64,000 bases of DNA from Sambucus nigra (taxonomy: Eukaryota > Streptophyta > Magnoliopsida > Dipsacales > Adoxaceae), in the NCBI GenBank assembly GCA_949130495.1, contig OX422215.1, forward strand, positions 72,865,244 through 72,929,243, in the 5' to 3' direction. Made by a program: the position numbers and the translations under genes. Positions 36,501 through 46,650 of this stretch are shown piece after piece. The notes under the pieces were generated by a model. That model was not told the origin of the DNA. It saw only the letters and a program-made list of their open reading frames with translations, and searched no databases. Within the stretch, counting starts at the first letter, position 1. Every line of letters starts with the position of its first letter.

Positions 36501-37426
36501 AAAGCATTAATAATACTAAGAGTTTTTTGTCTTCTAAATTTGATATGAAAGATATGGGTGTAGCTGATGTCATATTAGGAATGAGAATAATAAGGAAAGA
36601 TAAAAATATAATTCTCACTCAATCTCATTATGTTGAGAAAATTTTAAAGAAATTTAATCAGTTTGATTGCACACCTGTTAGTACACCTTTTGAACCACAG
36701 CTAAAGATGATCCCTAATAATGGTAGAGCTATTTCACAATTGGAATATGCACGAGTAATTGGTAGTTTAATGTATGCCATGACATGTACTCGACCTGATA
36801 TTGCTTATGCTGTTGGTAAATTAAGTAGATATACTAGTAATCCAAGTTTATTGCATTGGCATGCTGTCAATGGAATATTAAAATATTTGAAAGGAACTAT
36901 GGACTATGGTATATACTATAGTGGATATCCTTCAGTATTAGAAGGGTTTTCTGATGCCAGTTGGATAACTGAGCGGGAGGATCATTCCTCAACAAGTGGA
37001 TGGATTTTCACTCTTGGTGGAGGAGCTGTTTCTTGGGGATCAAAGAAACAAACTTGTATAGCTGACTCTACTATGGCAGCTGAGTTTGTAGCATTAGCTG
37101 CAACTAGTAAAGAGGCAGAATGGTTAAGGAATTCATTGATTGAAATTCCAGTTTGGCCAAAACCAATGCCTCCAATATCTATACATTGTGATAGTGAGTC
37201 TACACTTTCCAGAGCTTATAGTAAAGTGTATAATGGAAAGTCTAGACATATTGGCCTGAGACATAGTTATGTCAGACAAATGATTACAGATAGTGTAATC
37301 ACAGTGGATTATGTAAAATCAAGTCAAAATTTAGCTGATCCTTTTACAAAAGGTCTTGCAAGAGGACTGGTGTCTAAGACATCAATAGGGATGGGACTAA
37401 AGCCCATTAATAATAATCACTCTTGA
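33521..37426 (+). CDS. Copia gag-pol polyprotein, copy 2 (protease Asp replaced by Tyr)
   Basis: Open 1301-residue polyprotein, nearly identical to copy 1 and exactly 5493 bp downstream of it. Zinc knuckle, integrase D-D-E, RT YVDD and RNase H motifs are intact. The protease active site reads [12 protein letters not shown]: the catalytic Asp (about residue 305, codon 34433-34435) is Tyr, so the polyprotein should not be able to process itself. It shares with copy 3 the changes T321A, E708A, S714R, Y815N, Y980C and N1294K relative to copy 1. Private changes include L74F, I423V, I749R, P825R, L853S and R1118G. Residue numbers count from the ATG at 33521. Any mobility would need protease from another copy. 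Confidence 0.95.
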   Translation: MADSSKSLRQITESFVKLDRFDGGNFLRWQKKVHFLLTTLKIVYVLSQPKPNEDEDETVEQTRQRTKWETDDYFCRGHILNALADNLFDLYQNVGTAKTLWETLETKYLTEDATSKKFLIGQFLSFKMHDNRPVLEQFHDIQRIINHCKLKKLNMDDNVIVAAIIEKLPPSWKDYKKELKHKKEDLSLEELETHLRIEQESRILDGKEEQENSVSKVHVVEEGKEQKYGNHGKNNKRKNFSNNSKANKKKKGNCFHCNKPGHFKKDCREFKKLKEKGGTSDTKQKFAAMISEANMLGEDNSWWVYSGATRHVCKDKNLFSAYETVEGDVLYMGNSSTAAVKGKGTVDLEFTSGKILSLTNVFHVPDVRKNLVSGSLLNKFGFKLVFESDKFILTKNGTFVGKGYLYEGMFKLNINEKDSSAYVVDCLSLWHSRLGHVNTKKMHFMVNLNLIPKYENDMNEKCKICMQTKITRLPFPKIEKTTSLLQLVHSDVCDLHGTPTRGGSKYFATFIDDFSKYCYVYLLNSKDDVLNRFKTYKNEVENQCDSKIKCLRSDRGGEYHFPQFCEDMGIIHEVTAPYTPQQNGVAERKNRTLTEMVNAMLSYSGLSKGFWGEALLTACHILNRIPVKDNKKTPYELWKNRKPNLGYLKVWGCRAIVRIPETKRKKLGSKGVECIFIGYAQHSKAYRFLVSEPNDSVEVNTIIESRDAIFYEQRFSSIPRINNEKEVSTPSQLPGTPLVEQEEIRKSKRPRKEKSFGPDFVVYLVEGTRNTSCNQYALTLSVETDPQTYSEAIKSVDSAFWKEAINDEMDSILGNKTWKLVDLPRGSKPIKCRWIFKKKMKIDGTIDKFKARSVAKGFTQKEGIDYFDTYAPVARTATIRILIALASIYNFEIHQMDVKTAFLNGDLEEEIYMEQPEGFVMPGQENKVCKLIKSLYGLKQAPKQWHEKFDKVIISYGFKIHESDKCVYSKFANGKGVIICLYVDDMLILGTDLESINNTKSFLSSKFDMKDMGVADVILGMRIIRKDKNIILTQSHYVEKILKKFNQFDCTPVSTPFEPQLKMIPNNGRAISQLEYARVIGSLMYAMTCTRPDIAYAVGKLSRYTSNPSLLHWHAVNGILKYLKGTMDYGIYYSGYPSVLEGFSDASWITEREDHSSTSGWIFTLGGGAVSWGSKKQTCIADSTMAAEFVALAATSKEAEWLRNSLIEIPVWPKPMPPISIHCDSESTLSRAYSKVYNGKSRHIGLRHSYVRQMITDSVITVDYVKSSQNLADPFTKGLARGLVSKTSIGMGLKPINNNHS

Positions 37427-37949
37427 TGGAAACTCAACTTGAAACTTGATATATTCAAGTCTCAAGTTCAATGATTAAAGTACATCATACGACGTGATTG
37501 TAAGCACTATGAAATTTAACATCCCAAGGATAAGTGCTTAGAACATGTAATGAATAATGAAAGAGGATGGGTTTAACCTTAATAGATTTATGGTGTTTTA
37601 AGTTACATGGACACCTATGATAATCTACCTATATGAGTGTGGAAGTGGTGCCGCTTCCTATGAGTATTGGGCTTGACTCTAAAGCACTCATGAAATCAAG
37701 GTACAGACACAAGGCCTAATTCATGTGTCGGCTTATATGGATAATCAGTGACTAAAAGATTTGTGTGTGAAGACAAATCCGGATAATCAATATAGATGGA
37801 TAGTTCAAAGACAAGTCTACTATACTTTCATGGTTAACCTTGACGAATCTTCACAGGGTATTGGTTCAAGTCGTGAGACACCAATGCTTATACACAGTCT
37901 TACAGACAATCAAAGATTTACAAAACTTATTTTGAAAATGGTGGAGGAA

Positions 37950-38991
37950 TGTTGGAGATTTTTAAAATAAGAGAGTAAGAGTTTTTGGGTGTAAAAGCCT
38001 TAAAAGCTTGTCCCACATTGGAAGTGTGTGGAAGAGGTGGGAAGCTAACCCAAATATAAAAGGGGATAGTGTCCCACATTGGAAAATGTACAAAGCTAAG
38101 TGTCACCACTAAGCTATAAAAGGGGTGGGCAACCTTTGAGTCCCACATTGGAAAAATGTTAAGAATTTGTACACTTAATAAGTACAAATGGAAGATGAAG
38201 AGTTAATTCATCTAGCATTTAAGAGGCTATTCAAGAGACCTCAATACGGTGCGAAGCACCGTACGCACATGCACACGCGCGCGCGCGCGCGCGCGTGCGG
38301 GTGCGGGGCAGTGGGCTGTAGAGGCGCTAGTGGCGCACTTTGCACTTCGCACGCCGCGTGTCCGCAGTGGTAGCGGGTTGCCGGGTTTCGTCCGGGTCGG
38401 ATCGCGGTAGCTCGGGCGCGGTCACTTTTTGGTTGACCCGTGCAAAACCGATTCGGTATTATTATACCTGTTCGGAATGGACTTAAGACTGTTGGCAATT
38501 AACAGTCATACCTGTTCGGAAATGACTTAATTCAACAGTCATGACTCTTGAAGACAAAGCCTTTCATTTTCTATAAATAAAGGCTGCCTAAAAACGGAAT
38601 TACATTGATTACAAAAACCAGTTTCAGATTTCCAGACCCTGCTATTACTCTCTTACAATTTTCAGGAGATACAAATTCTCTTATTCTGTTTTGTGCACAT
38701 ACACAGAATAAGAACTTGATTGACTGTTCTTCGCTGCTACATCCAAGGGCTGTCTTCAAATATACAAGTTGCAGACAGTGCAAGTGCTTCATTGTATCTT
38801 GAGTACGGATTTGCTGATTCCCGTTTGTATACCGAAATTCTTCGTGTGGGGCAAATACTGTATTTAGGAAAGTGACATCACGCCTTGAAGTTTTATAGTG
38901 ACTATTCAGAAATCACATTGTTGTATTCAAGTTGACATTTTGAAATATATAAAGAGTTCCATTTCTGTATTTGCATTCATAATTTCCAACA
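37950..38991 (+). repeat. Copia LTR3 (1042 bp), shared by units 2 and 3
   Basis: Same boundaries and length as LTR2 and LTR4. It carries GAAGATGAAGAG like LTR1, plus private variants such as CACATACACAG where the others have CACATAAACAG. The mosaic of shared variants among LTR1-4 does not follow simple nearest-neighbour copying. Confidence 0.95.
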
Positions 38992-39013
38992 ATCTAAATA
39001 CAGTATTTTGGAA

Positions 39014-42000
39014 ATGGCCGACTCTTCCAAGTCACTTCGACAAATAACAGAAAGCTTTGTCAAGTTGGACCGTTTTGATGGTGGTAATTTTCTGCGTTGG
39101 CAGAAAAAGGTTCACTTTCTTCTAACAACATTGAAGATTGTATATGTCTTGTCACAACCGAAACCAAATGAAGATGAAGATGAAACCGTGGAACAGACTA
39201 GGCAACGCACAAAATGGGAGACCGATGATTATTTGTGTCGTGGTCACATTCTCAATGCACTTGCTGATAATTTGTTCGACTTGTACCAAAATGTTGGGAC
39301 TGCAAAAACTTTATGGGAAACATTGGAGACCAAATATCTAACGGAAGACGCTACAAGTAAGAAGTTCCTTATCGGTCAGTTTCTAAGCTTTAAAATGCAT
39401 GATAATAGGCCTGTGCTAGAACAATTTCATGACATCCAACGCATCATAAATCATTGCAAACTGAAAAAATTAAATATGGATGATAATGTAATTGTTGCTG
39501 CCATAATTGAAAAACTTCCTCCTTCTTGGAAAGACTATAAGAAAGAACTCAAACACAAAAAGGAGGATCTTTCACTTGAAGAATTAGAGACTCATTTAAG
39601 AATTGAACAAGAGTCTCGAATTCTAGATGGTAAAGAGGAACAAGAAAATTCTGTTTCTAAGGTCCATGTGGTGGAGGAAGGAAAGGAGCAAAAATATGGC
39701 AATCATGGAAAAAATAACAAGCGGAAGAATTTTTCAAATAATTCTAAAGCAAACAAAAAGAAGAAAGGAAATTGTTTTCATTGCAACAAACCAGGTAACT
39801 TCAAGAAGGATTGTCGTGAGTTCAAGAAACTAAAGGAAAAAGGAGGGACATCAGACACAAAGCAAAAATTTGCTGCTATGATATCCGAGGCTAATATGCT
39901 TGGAGAAGACAACTCTTGGTGGGTCTATTCTGGTGCCACAAGGCATGTTTGTAAGGACAAGAACTTGTTCTCTGCCTATGAAACAGTGGAAGGAGATGTT
40001 CTCTATATGGGAAATTCATCTACAGCTGCGGTTAAAGGCAAAGGGACAGTGGATCTCGAATTCACTTCCGGGAAAATCCTTAGCCTCACCAATGTTTTTC
40101 ATGTTCCTGATGTTAGGAAAAATTTAGTTTCTGGAAGTCTTCTTAACAAATTTGGCTTTAAGCTTGTATTTGAGTCAGACAAATTTATTCTGACTAAGAA
40201 TGGTACATTTTTAGGCAAAGGATATTTGTATGAGGGCATGTTTAAGCTCAATATCAATGAAAAGGATTCTTCTGCTTATATCGTTGATTGTCTTTCATTA
40301 TGGCATAGTCGTTTAGGACATGTTAATACAAAGAAAATGCATTTCATGGTTAATTTAAATTTGATTCCTAAATATGAGAATGATATGAATGAAAAGTGTA
40401 AAATATGCATGCAAACTAAAATAACAAGATTGCCTTTTCCTAAAATAGAAAAAACTACATCTTTGTTGCAATTAGTACATAGTGATGTTTGTGATTTGCA
40501 TGGAACACCTACTAGAGGTGGTAGTAAATATTTTGCTACATTTATTGATGACTTTTCAAAATATTGTTACGTATATCTTTTAAACTCTAAGGATGATGTG
40601 CTTAATAGATTTAAGACATATAAAAATGAAGTTGAAAATCAATGTGATTCTAAAATAAAATGTCTTAGACCTGATAGAGGTGGTGAATATCACTTTCCTC
40701 AATTTTGTGAAGATATGGGAATTATACATGAAGTTACTGCACCTTATACACCACAACAAAATGGAGTAGCAGAAAGAAAAAATAGGACACTAACTGAAAT
40801 GGTTAATGCTATGCTTTCTTATTCTGGTTTAAGTAAAGGTTTTTGGGGAGAAGCACTTTTAACTGCATGTCATATTCTGAATAGAATACCTGTTAAAGAT
40901 AATAAGAAAACTCCTTACGAATTATGGAAGAATAGAAAACCTAATTTAGGTTATCTTAAAGTTTGGGGTTGTAGAGCTATTGTAAGAATACCTGAAACTA
41001 AGAGAAAGAAATTAGGAAGCAAAGGTGTTGAATGTATTTTCATAGGTTATGCACAACATAGTAAAGCCTATAGATTTTTGGTTAGTGAACCTAATGATTC
41101 TGTTGAGGTAAATACAATAATTGAATCGAGAGATGCAATTTTTTATGAACAAAGGTTTTCTTCTATTCCTAGAATTAATAATGAAAAAGAAGTAAGCACT
41201 CCTTCACAGTTACCTGGAACTCCACTAGTAGAACAAGAAGAGATTAGAAAAAGTAAAATACCTAGGAAAGAAAAAAGCTTTGGTCCCGACTTTGTAGTCT
41301 ATCTTGTTGAAGGAACTAGAAACACATCTTGTAATCAATATGCTTTGACTCTTAGCGTTGAAACAGACCCACAAACTTATAGTGAGGCAATTAAGTCTGT
41401 AGATTCAGCATTTTGGAAAGAAGCTATAAATGATGAAATGGATTCAATTTTGGGAAATAAAACTTGGAAATTAGTAGACTTACCTCCAGGATCTAAACCC
41501 ATTAAATGTAGATGGATTTTTAAAAAGAAAATGAAAATAGATGGAACAATTGATAAATTCAAGGCTAGATTGGTTGCTAAAGGTTTTACACAAAAAGAAG
41601 GAATTGATTATTTTGATACCTATGCACCTGTTGCTAGAACCGCCACTATTAGAATTTTAATTGCATTAGCATCTATATATAATTTTGAGATTCATCAAAT
41701 GGATGTGAAAACTGCCTTTTTAAATGGTGACTTAGAAGAAGAAATTTACATGGAACAACCTGAAGGGTTTGTTATGCCTGGACAAGAAAACAATGTATGT
41801 AAACTTATTAAGTCCTTATATGGCCTAAAACAAGCACCTAAACAATGGCATGAAAAATTTGATAAAGTCATTATTTCTTATGGTTTTAAAATTCATGAAT
41901 CTGATAAGTGTGTTTATAGTAAATTTGCTAATGGTAAAGGTGTGATCATTTGTTTATATGTAGATGACATGTTAATTCTTGGTACTGATTTAGAAAGCAT

Positions 42001-42919
42001 TAATAATACTAAGAGTTTTTTGTCTTCTAAATTTGATATGAAAGATATGGGTGTAGCTGATGTCATATTAGGAATGAGAATAATAAGGAAAGATAAAAAT
42101 ATAATTCTCACTCAATCTCATTATGTTGAGAAAATTTTAAAGAAATTTAATCAGTTTGATTGCACACCTGTTAGTACACCTTTTGAACCACAGCTAAAGA
42201 TGATCCCTAATAATGGTAGAGCTATTTCACAATTGGAATATGCACGAGTAATTGGTAGTTTAATGTATGCCATGACATGTACTCGACCTGATATTGCTTA
42301 TGCTGTTGGTAAATTAAGTAGATATACTAGTAATCCATGTTTATTGCATTGGCATGCTGTCAATAGAATATTAAAATATTTGAAAGGAACTATGGACTAT
42401 GGTATATACTATAGTGGATATCCTTCAGTATTAGAAGGGTTTTCTGATGCCAGTTGGATAACTGAGCGGGAGGATCATTCCTCAACAAGTGGATGGATTT
42501 TCACTCTTGGTGGAGGAGTTGTTTCTTGGGGATCAAAGAAACAAACTTGTATAGCTGACTCTACTATGGCAGCTGAGTTTGTAGCATTAGCTGCAACTAG
42601 TAAAGAGGCAGAATGGTTAAGGAATTCATTGATTGAAATTCCAGTTTGGCCAAAACCAATGCCTCCAATATCTATACATTGTGATAGTGAGTCTACACTT
42701 TCCAGAGCTTATAGTAAAGTGTATAATGGAAAGTCTAGACATATTGGCCTGAGACATAGTTATGTCAGACAAATGATTACAGATAGTGTAATCACAGTGG
42801 ATTATGTAAAATCAAGTCAAAATTTAGCTGATCCTTTTACAAAAGGTCTTGCAAGAGGACTGGTGTCTAAGACATCAATAGGGATGGGACTAAAGCCCAT
42901 TAATAATAATCACTCTTGA
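39014..42919 (+). CDS. Copia gag-pol polyprotein, copy 3 (protease and zinc knuckle defects)
   Basis: Open 1301-residue polyprotein, the third in the array. The protease has the same Asp-to-Tyr change as copy 2 ([12 protein letters not shown], codon 39926-39928). In addition the zinc knuckle reads [14 protein letters not shown], losing the zinc-ligand His (about residue 262), which should impair RNA packaging. The residue before the second integrase Asp is Pro (LRPDRGGEY) instead of Ser. Other private changes are V400L, K927N, S1109C and A1169V. RT YVDD and the RNase H motifs are intact. Stop codons and frameshifts are absent despite these defects, which suggests recent origin from a source with an open frame. 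Confidence 0.95.
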   Translation: MADSSKSLRQITESFVKLDRFDGGNFLRWQKKVHFLLTTLKIVYVLSQPKPNEDEDETVEQTRQRTKWETDDYLCRGHILNALADNLFDLYQNVGTAKTLWETLETKYLTEDATSKKFLIGQFLSFKMHDNRPVLEQFHDIQRIINHCKLKKLNMDDNVIVAAIIEKLPPSWKDYKKELKHKKEDLSLEELETHLRIEQESRILDGKEEQENSVSKVHVVEEGKEQKYGNHGKNNKRKNFSNNSKANKKKKGNCFHCNKPGNFKKDCREFKKLKEKGGTSDTKQKFAAMISEANMLGEDNSWWVYSGATRHVCKDKNLFSAYETVEGDVLYMGNSSTAAVKGKGTVDLEFTSGKILSLTNVFHVPDVRKNLVSGSLLNKFGFKLVFESDKFILTKNGTFLGKGYLYEGMFKLNINEKDSSAYIVDCLSLWHSRLGHVNTKKMHFMVNLNLIPKYENDMNEKCKICMQTKITRLPFPKIEKTTSLLQLVHSDVCDLHGTPTRGGSKYFATFIDDFSKYCYVYLLNSKDDVLNRFKTYKNEVENQCDSKIKCLRPDRGGEYHFPQFCEDMGIIHEVTAPYTPQQNGVAERKNRTLTEMVNAMLSYSGLSKGFWGEALLTACHILNRIPVKDNKKTPYELWKNRKPNLGYLKVWGCRAIVRIPETKRKKLGSKGVECIFIGYAQHSKAYRFLVSEPNDSVEVNTIIESRDAIFYEQRFSSIPRINNEKEVSTPSQLPGTPLVEQEEIRKSKIPRKEKSFGPDFVVYLVEGTRNTSCNQYALTLSVETDPQTYSEAIKSVDSAFWKEAINDEMDSILGNKTWKLVDLPPGSKPIKCRWIFKKKMKIDGTIDKFKARLVAKGFTQKEGIDYFDTYAPVARTATIRILIALASIYNFEIHQMDVKTAFLNGDLEEEIYMEQPEGFVMPGQENNVCKLIKSLYGLKQAPKQWHEKFDKVIISYGFKIHESDKCVYSKFANGKGVIICLYVDDMLILGTDLESINNTKSFLSSKFDMKDMGVADVILGMRIIRKDKNIILTQSHYVEKILKKFNQFDCTPVSTPFEPQLKMIPNNGRAISQLEYARVIGSLMYAMTCTRPDIAYAVGKLSRYTSNPCLLHWHAVNRILKYLKGTMDYGIYYSGYPSVLEGFSDASWITEREDHSSTSGWIFTLGGGVVSWGSKKQTCIADSTMAAEFVALAATSKEAEWLRNSLIEIPVWPKPMPPISIHCDSESTLSRAYSKVYNGKSRHIGLRHSYVRQMITDSVITVDYVKSSQNLADPFTKGLARGLVSKTSIGMGLKPINNNHS

Positions 42920-43442
42920 TGGAAACTCAACTTGAAACTTGATATATTCAAGTCTCAAGTTCAATGATTAAAGTACATCATACGACGTGATTGTAAGCAC
43001 TATGAAATTTAACATCCCAAGGATAAGTGCTTAGAACATGTAATGAATAATGAAAGAGGATGGGTTTAACCTTAATAGATTTATGGTGTTTTAAGTTACA
43101 TGGACACCTATGATAATCTACCTATATGAGTGTGGAAGTGGTGCCGCTTCCTATGAGTATTGGGCTTGACTGTAAAGCACTCATGAAATCAAGGTACAGA
43201 CACAAGGCCTAATTCATGTGTCGGCTTATATGGATAATCAGTGACTAAAAGATTTGTGTGTGAAGACAAATCCGGATAATCAATATAGATTGATAGTTCA
43301 AAGACAAGTCTACTATACTTTCATGGTTAACCTTGACGAATCTTCACAGGGTATTGGTTCAAGTCGTGAGACACCAATGCTTATACACAGTCTTACAGAC
43401 AATCAAAGATTTACAAAACTTATTTTGAAAATGGTGGAGGAA

Positions 43443-44484
43443 TGTTGGAGATTTTTAAAATAAGAGAGTAAGAGTTTTTGGGTGTAAAAGCCTTAAAAGC
43501 TTGTCCCACATTGGAAGTGTGTGGAAGAGGTGGGAAGCTAACCCAAATATAAAAGGGGATAGTGTCCCACATTGGAAAATGTACAAAGCTAAGTGTCACC
43601 ACTAAGCTATAAAAGGGGTGGGCAACCTTTGAGTCCCACATTGGAAAAATGTTAAGAATTTGTACACTTAATAAGTACAAATGGAAGATGATGAGTTAAT
43701 TCATCTAGCATTTAAGAGGCTATTCAAGAGACCTCAATACGGTGCGAAGCACCGTACGCACACGCACACGCGCGCGCGCGCGCGCGCTTGCGGGTGCGGG
43801 GCAGTGGGCTGTAGAGGCGCTAGTGGCTCACTTTGCACTTCGCACGCCGCGTGTCCGCAGTGGTAGCGGGTTGCCGGGATTCGTCCGGGTCGAATCGCGG
43901 TAGCTCGGGCGCGGTCACTTTTTGGTTGACCCGTGCAAAACCGATTCGGTATTATTATACCTGTTCGGAATGGACTTAAGACTGTTGGCAATTAACAGTC
44001 ATACCTGTTCGGAAATGACTTAATTCAACAGTCATGACTCTTGAAGATAAAGCCTTTCATTTTCTATAAATAAAGGCTGCCTAAAAACGGAATTACATTG
44101 ATTACAAAAACCAGTTTCAGATTTCCAGACCCTGCTATTACTCTCTTACAATTTTCAGGAGATACAAATTCTCTTATTCTGTTTTGTGCACATAAACAGA
44201 ATAAGAACTTGATTGACTGTTCTTCGCTGCTACATCCAAGGGCTGTCTTCAAATATACAAGTTGCAGACAGTGCAAGTGCTTCATTGTATCTTGAGTACG
44301 GATTTGCTGATTCCCGTTTGTATACCGAAATTCTTCGTGTGGGGCAAATACTGTATTTAGGAAAGTGACATCACGCCTTGAAGTTTTATAGTGACTATTC
44401 AGAAATCACATTGTTGTATTCAAGTTGACATTTTGAAATATATAAAGAGTTCCATTTCTGTATTTGCATTCATAATTTCCAACA
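43443..44484 (+). repeat. Copia LTR4 (1042 bp), right end of array
   Basis: Terminal LTR ending TTCCAACA at 44484. Beyond it the sequence changes from the element leader (ATCTAAATAC) to host DNA (ATGGTGCTTG). It has private variants such as TGGCTCACTTTGC where the others have TGGCGCACTTTGC. Confidence 0.95.
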
Positions 44485-44631
44485 ATGGTGCTTGAAATTA
44501 AGGGATGTTGTATGTATATGTAATCCTTACCAACTAAGGGATTTCAGGAATCTAAACAAACTTTCTCCTGTAATCATCGTTATCATTTTTATAGTTACTG
44601 ATAGTATCTTACTTTTTTGTTCCAATGGCAG
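44485..44631 (+). other. Intron-like host sequence between LTR4 and the GAUT12-like exon
   Basis: 147 bp of T-rich sequence ending TTTTTTGTTCCAATGGCAG, a good plant 3' splice site, directly in front of the first recognisable GAUT12-like codons. It looks like the tail of an intron whose upstream part was replaced or displaced by the copia array. Confidence 0.55.
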
Positions 44632-46017
44632 GTTGCGTGGGCACAAGATTGGGGTCAAGGAGAAAGCTTGAATCAAAAGTCCCATAAGTGATATATCAAA
44701 TTTTGGAAGAACCCGTGAACCAAGATGAAATTCAAAGAGATACTGACACTGAAGTTCCTCAACCATTAGAAGAATTTGTTGATGAAATGAAGGACAGTAG
44801 GTCAGATGCAAAGGCCTTCGCCTTCAAGCTTGAAGCAAGGGTTACCCTCCTTGAACAGAAGACTAGAACTGCTAAAATCCAAGAGTACTTGTACCGTCAC
44901 GTGGCATCCAGCAGCATACCGAAACAGCCGCACTGCCTTGCTCTAAGGCTAGCCAACGAGCATGCCACCAACGCTAATGCCCGCCTCCATCTCCCCTCCC
45001 CACAACTTGTCCCCTCCCTAGTGGACAACTCATTCTTCCACTTTGTCCTCGCATTTGACAACATCCTCGCAGCCTCTGTTGTAGCGTCATCTCTTGTTCA
45101 CAATTCGTTACGCCCTGAGAGGGTCGTCCTCCACGTCATCACGGACAGAAAGACTTACGCTCCAATGCAGGCATGGTACTCGTTGCACCCTTTAACGCCC
45201 ACAATCATTGAGGTCAAGGGGTTGCACCATTTCGATTGGTTCACCATGGGGAAGGTCCCGATTTTGGAAGCCATGGAGAAGACCAACAGGTTCGTTCGTA
45301 GTTCCGTGGGGGTCATCTGCCATCGTGGCGAATAACACTGAAAAGCCTTATGTCATTGCAGCAAAGTTACAAGCGTTGAGTCCCAAGTACAATTCACTAA
45401 TGAACCACATTCGAATACATCTTCCAGAGTTGTTTCCAAGTCTAAACAAGATAGTCTTCCTAGACGACGATGTTGTGGTTCAAACTGATCTTTCACCTCT
45501 CTGGGACATTGACATGAACTGGAAAGTAAATGGGGCGATAGAAACTTGTAGGGGTGATGACAAGTTTGTGATGTCAAAGCGTTTGAAGAGCTCTTTGAAC
45601 TTGTCTCACCCTTTGATATCAAAGAAATTTGATCCCAATGAATGTGCGTGGGCTTATGGCATGAACATCTTTGATCTACAGGCTAGGAGAAAGACCAACA
45701 TAAGTCAAACATACCACTACTGACTTGAAGAGAACTTGAAATCAGACCTAAGTATGTGGCAGTTGGGGACATTACCCCCGGGCCTAATAGTTTTCCATGG
45801 TCACGTCCACATAATTGATCCCTTCTGGCATATGCTAGGACTCGGGTACCAAGACAATACTAGTATTGAGGATGCTGAAAATGCGGGTGTCATCCACTTT
45901 AATGGTCGAGCAAAGCCTTGGCTAGATATAGTATTCCCTCAACTTCGGCAACTATGGACCATGTACATCGACTTCTCTGATAAATTTATCAAGACCTGTC
46001 ATATGAGAAAATCTTAG
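44632..46017 (+). pseudogene. GAUT12: GAUT12/IRX8-like glycosyltransferase (GT8) pseudogene, 5'-truncated
   Basis: The translation resembles GAUT12/IRX8, a Golgi GT8-family protein needed for xylan and secondary-wall synthesis. Recognised stretches include GCVGTRLGSR, AKIQEYLYRHVASSSIP, VVLHVITDRKTYAPMQAW, the catalytic DxD-type FLDDDVVVQTDLSPLWD, ECAWAYGMNIFDL, WQLGTLPPGL and HFNGRAKPWLDI near the C-terminus. It is broken: an in-frame TAA at 44685-44687, a net 2-nt deletion with a stop between about 45283 and 45313, and a TGA replacing Trp at 45721-45723; the frame then runs to TAG at 46015-46017. The exon encoding the cytosolic tail and membrane anchor is missing, and I could not find it left of the copia array. 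A downstream duplication and lack of selection on the frame also indicate a dead gene. Family assignment is confident; the exact paralog less so. Confidence 0.88.
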
Positions 46018-46140
46018 AGCGGGTCAAAATGGGACTACGTTGATTGTATTTTGTGTATACGAGAAAACTAAAACTCCGGAGAGTTTTTTCACAAATTCAA
46101 GATCTGATATTCTCAATGCTGAGAAGAAACCCACCGCAGC

Positions 46141-46200
46141 GTTCATATTTAATGTACTACTCCCTTTAGCGTTCATATTTAATGTACTACTCCCTTTATT
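46141..46200. repeat. 30-bp tandem duplication downstream of the GAUT12-like pseudogene
   Basis: GTTCATATTTAATGTACTAC followed by TCCCTTTA(GC/TT) is present twice in direct succession (46141-46170 and 46171-46200), differing only in the last two bases. Confidence 0.95.
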
Positions 46201-46650
46201 GGAGTTTCTTGTTCTTTGTATATTTCATTCTTTTTCTTTTGTTTAAAAAAAAAGTAGTAATCCTTACCAACTGGATCTCGTCGCCCCTGGCAAAGATTTT
46301 CTCATGACGCAGTCAATGGTACAAAATTGTGTCCTAAGTGAGTTCATTGGGCGGCACTTGCAACATTGGTTATCCTTGTTGAATTTGTAGGCAACTTTCT
46401 ACCACGTCCATTTTTATTCGCTCCATTGATCGAGTTCATCGATGTATTCCTTTATGCTATATAAATCAACACGCCTTCATCCTCCTTTTTTTCCTTTCGA
46501 TGGCTCCCCTCATGTGTTTGGTTATCAGGGTTTCTTGGAATTTAATTTCTTCAAACTGCTCGTTTTGGTGCCCGTTTTGGTGCCTGGAGAAGCTTTACAT
46601 CAAATTTGTGGTGAAAATGTCAAGTCTGGGAATGGAATTGGTGGTGAAAA
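46201..46650. other. Spacer, no gene seen
   Basis: AT-rich sequence with a short A-run near 46244. Overlapping short ORFs (60-82 codons) around 46440-46690 have no recognisable motif and run into the tandem repeat that follows. Confidence 0.5.

Larger units (their letters stand above)
26971..44484 (+). mobile_element. Ty1-copia tandem array: four LTRs, three internal regions
   Basis: The order is LTR1 (26971-28005), gag-pol 1, LTR2 (32457-33498), gag-pol 2, LTR3 (37950-38991), gag-pol 3, LTR4 (43443-44484). Adjacent units share an LTR. The period is exactly 5493 bp from LTR2 to LTR3 and LTR3 to LTR4, and from ORF 1 to 2 and 2 to 3. LTRs begin TGTTGGA and end TCCAACA. The order protease-integrase-RT-RNase H in the polyprotein places the elements in Ty1-copia. 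Outer flanks (CTCAC before LTR1, ATGGT after LTR4) do not match, so no target-site duplication brackets the array. Unequal recombination between LTRs of related copies is the usual explanation of such LTR-sharing arrays; an assembly artefact is a weaker alternative because the copies differ by many private substitutions. Confidence 0.95.
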
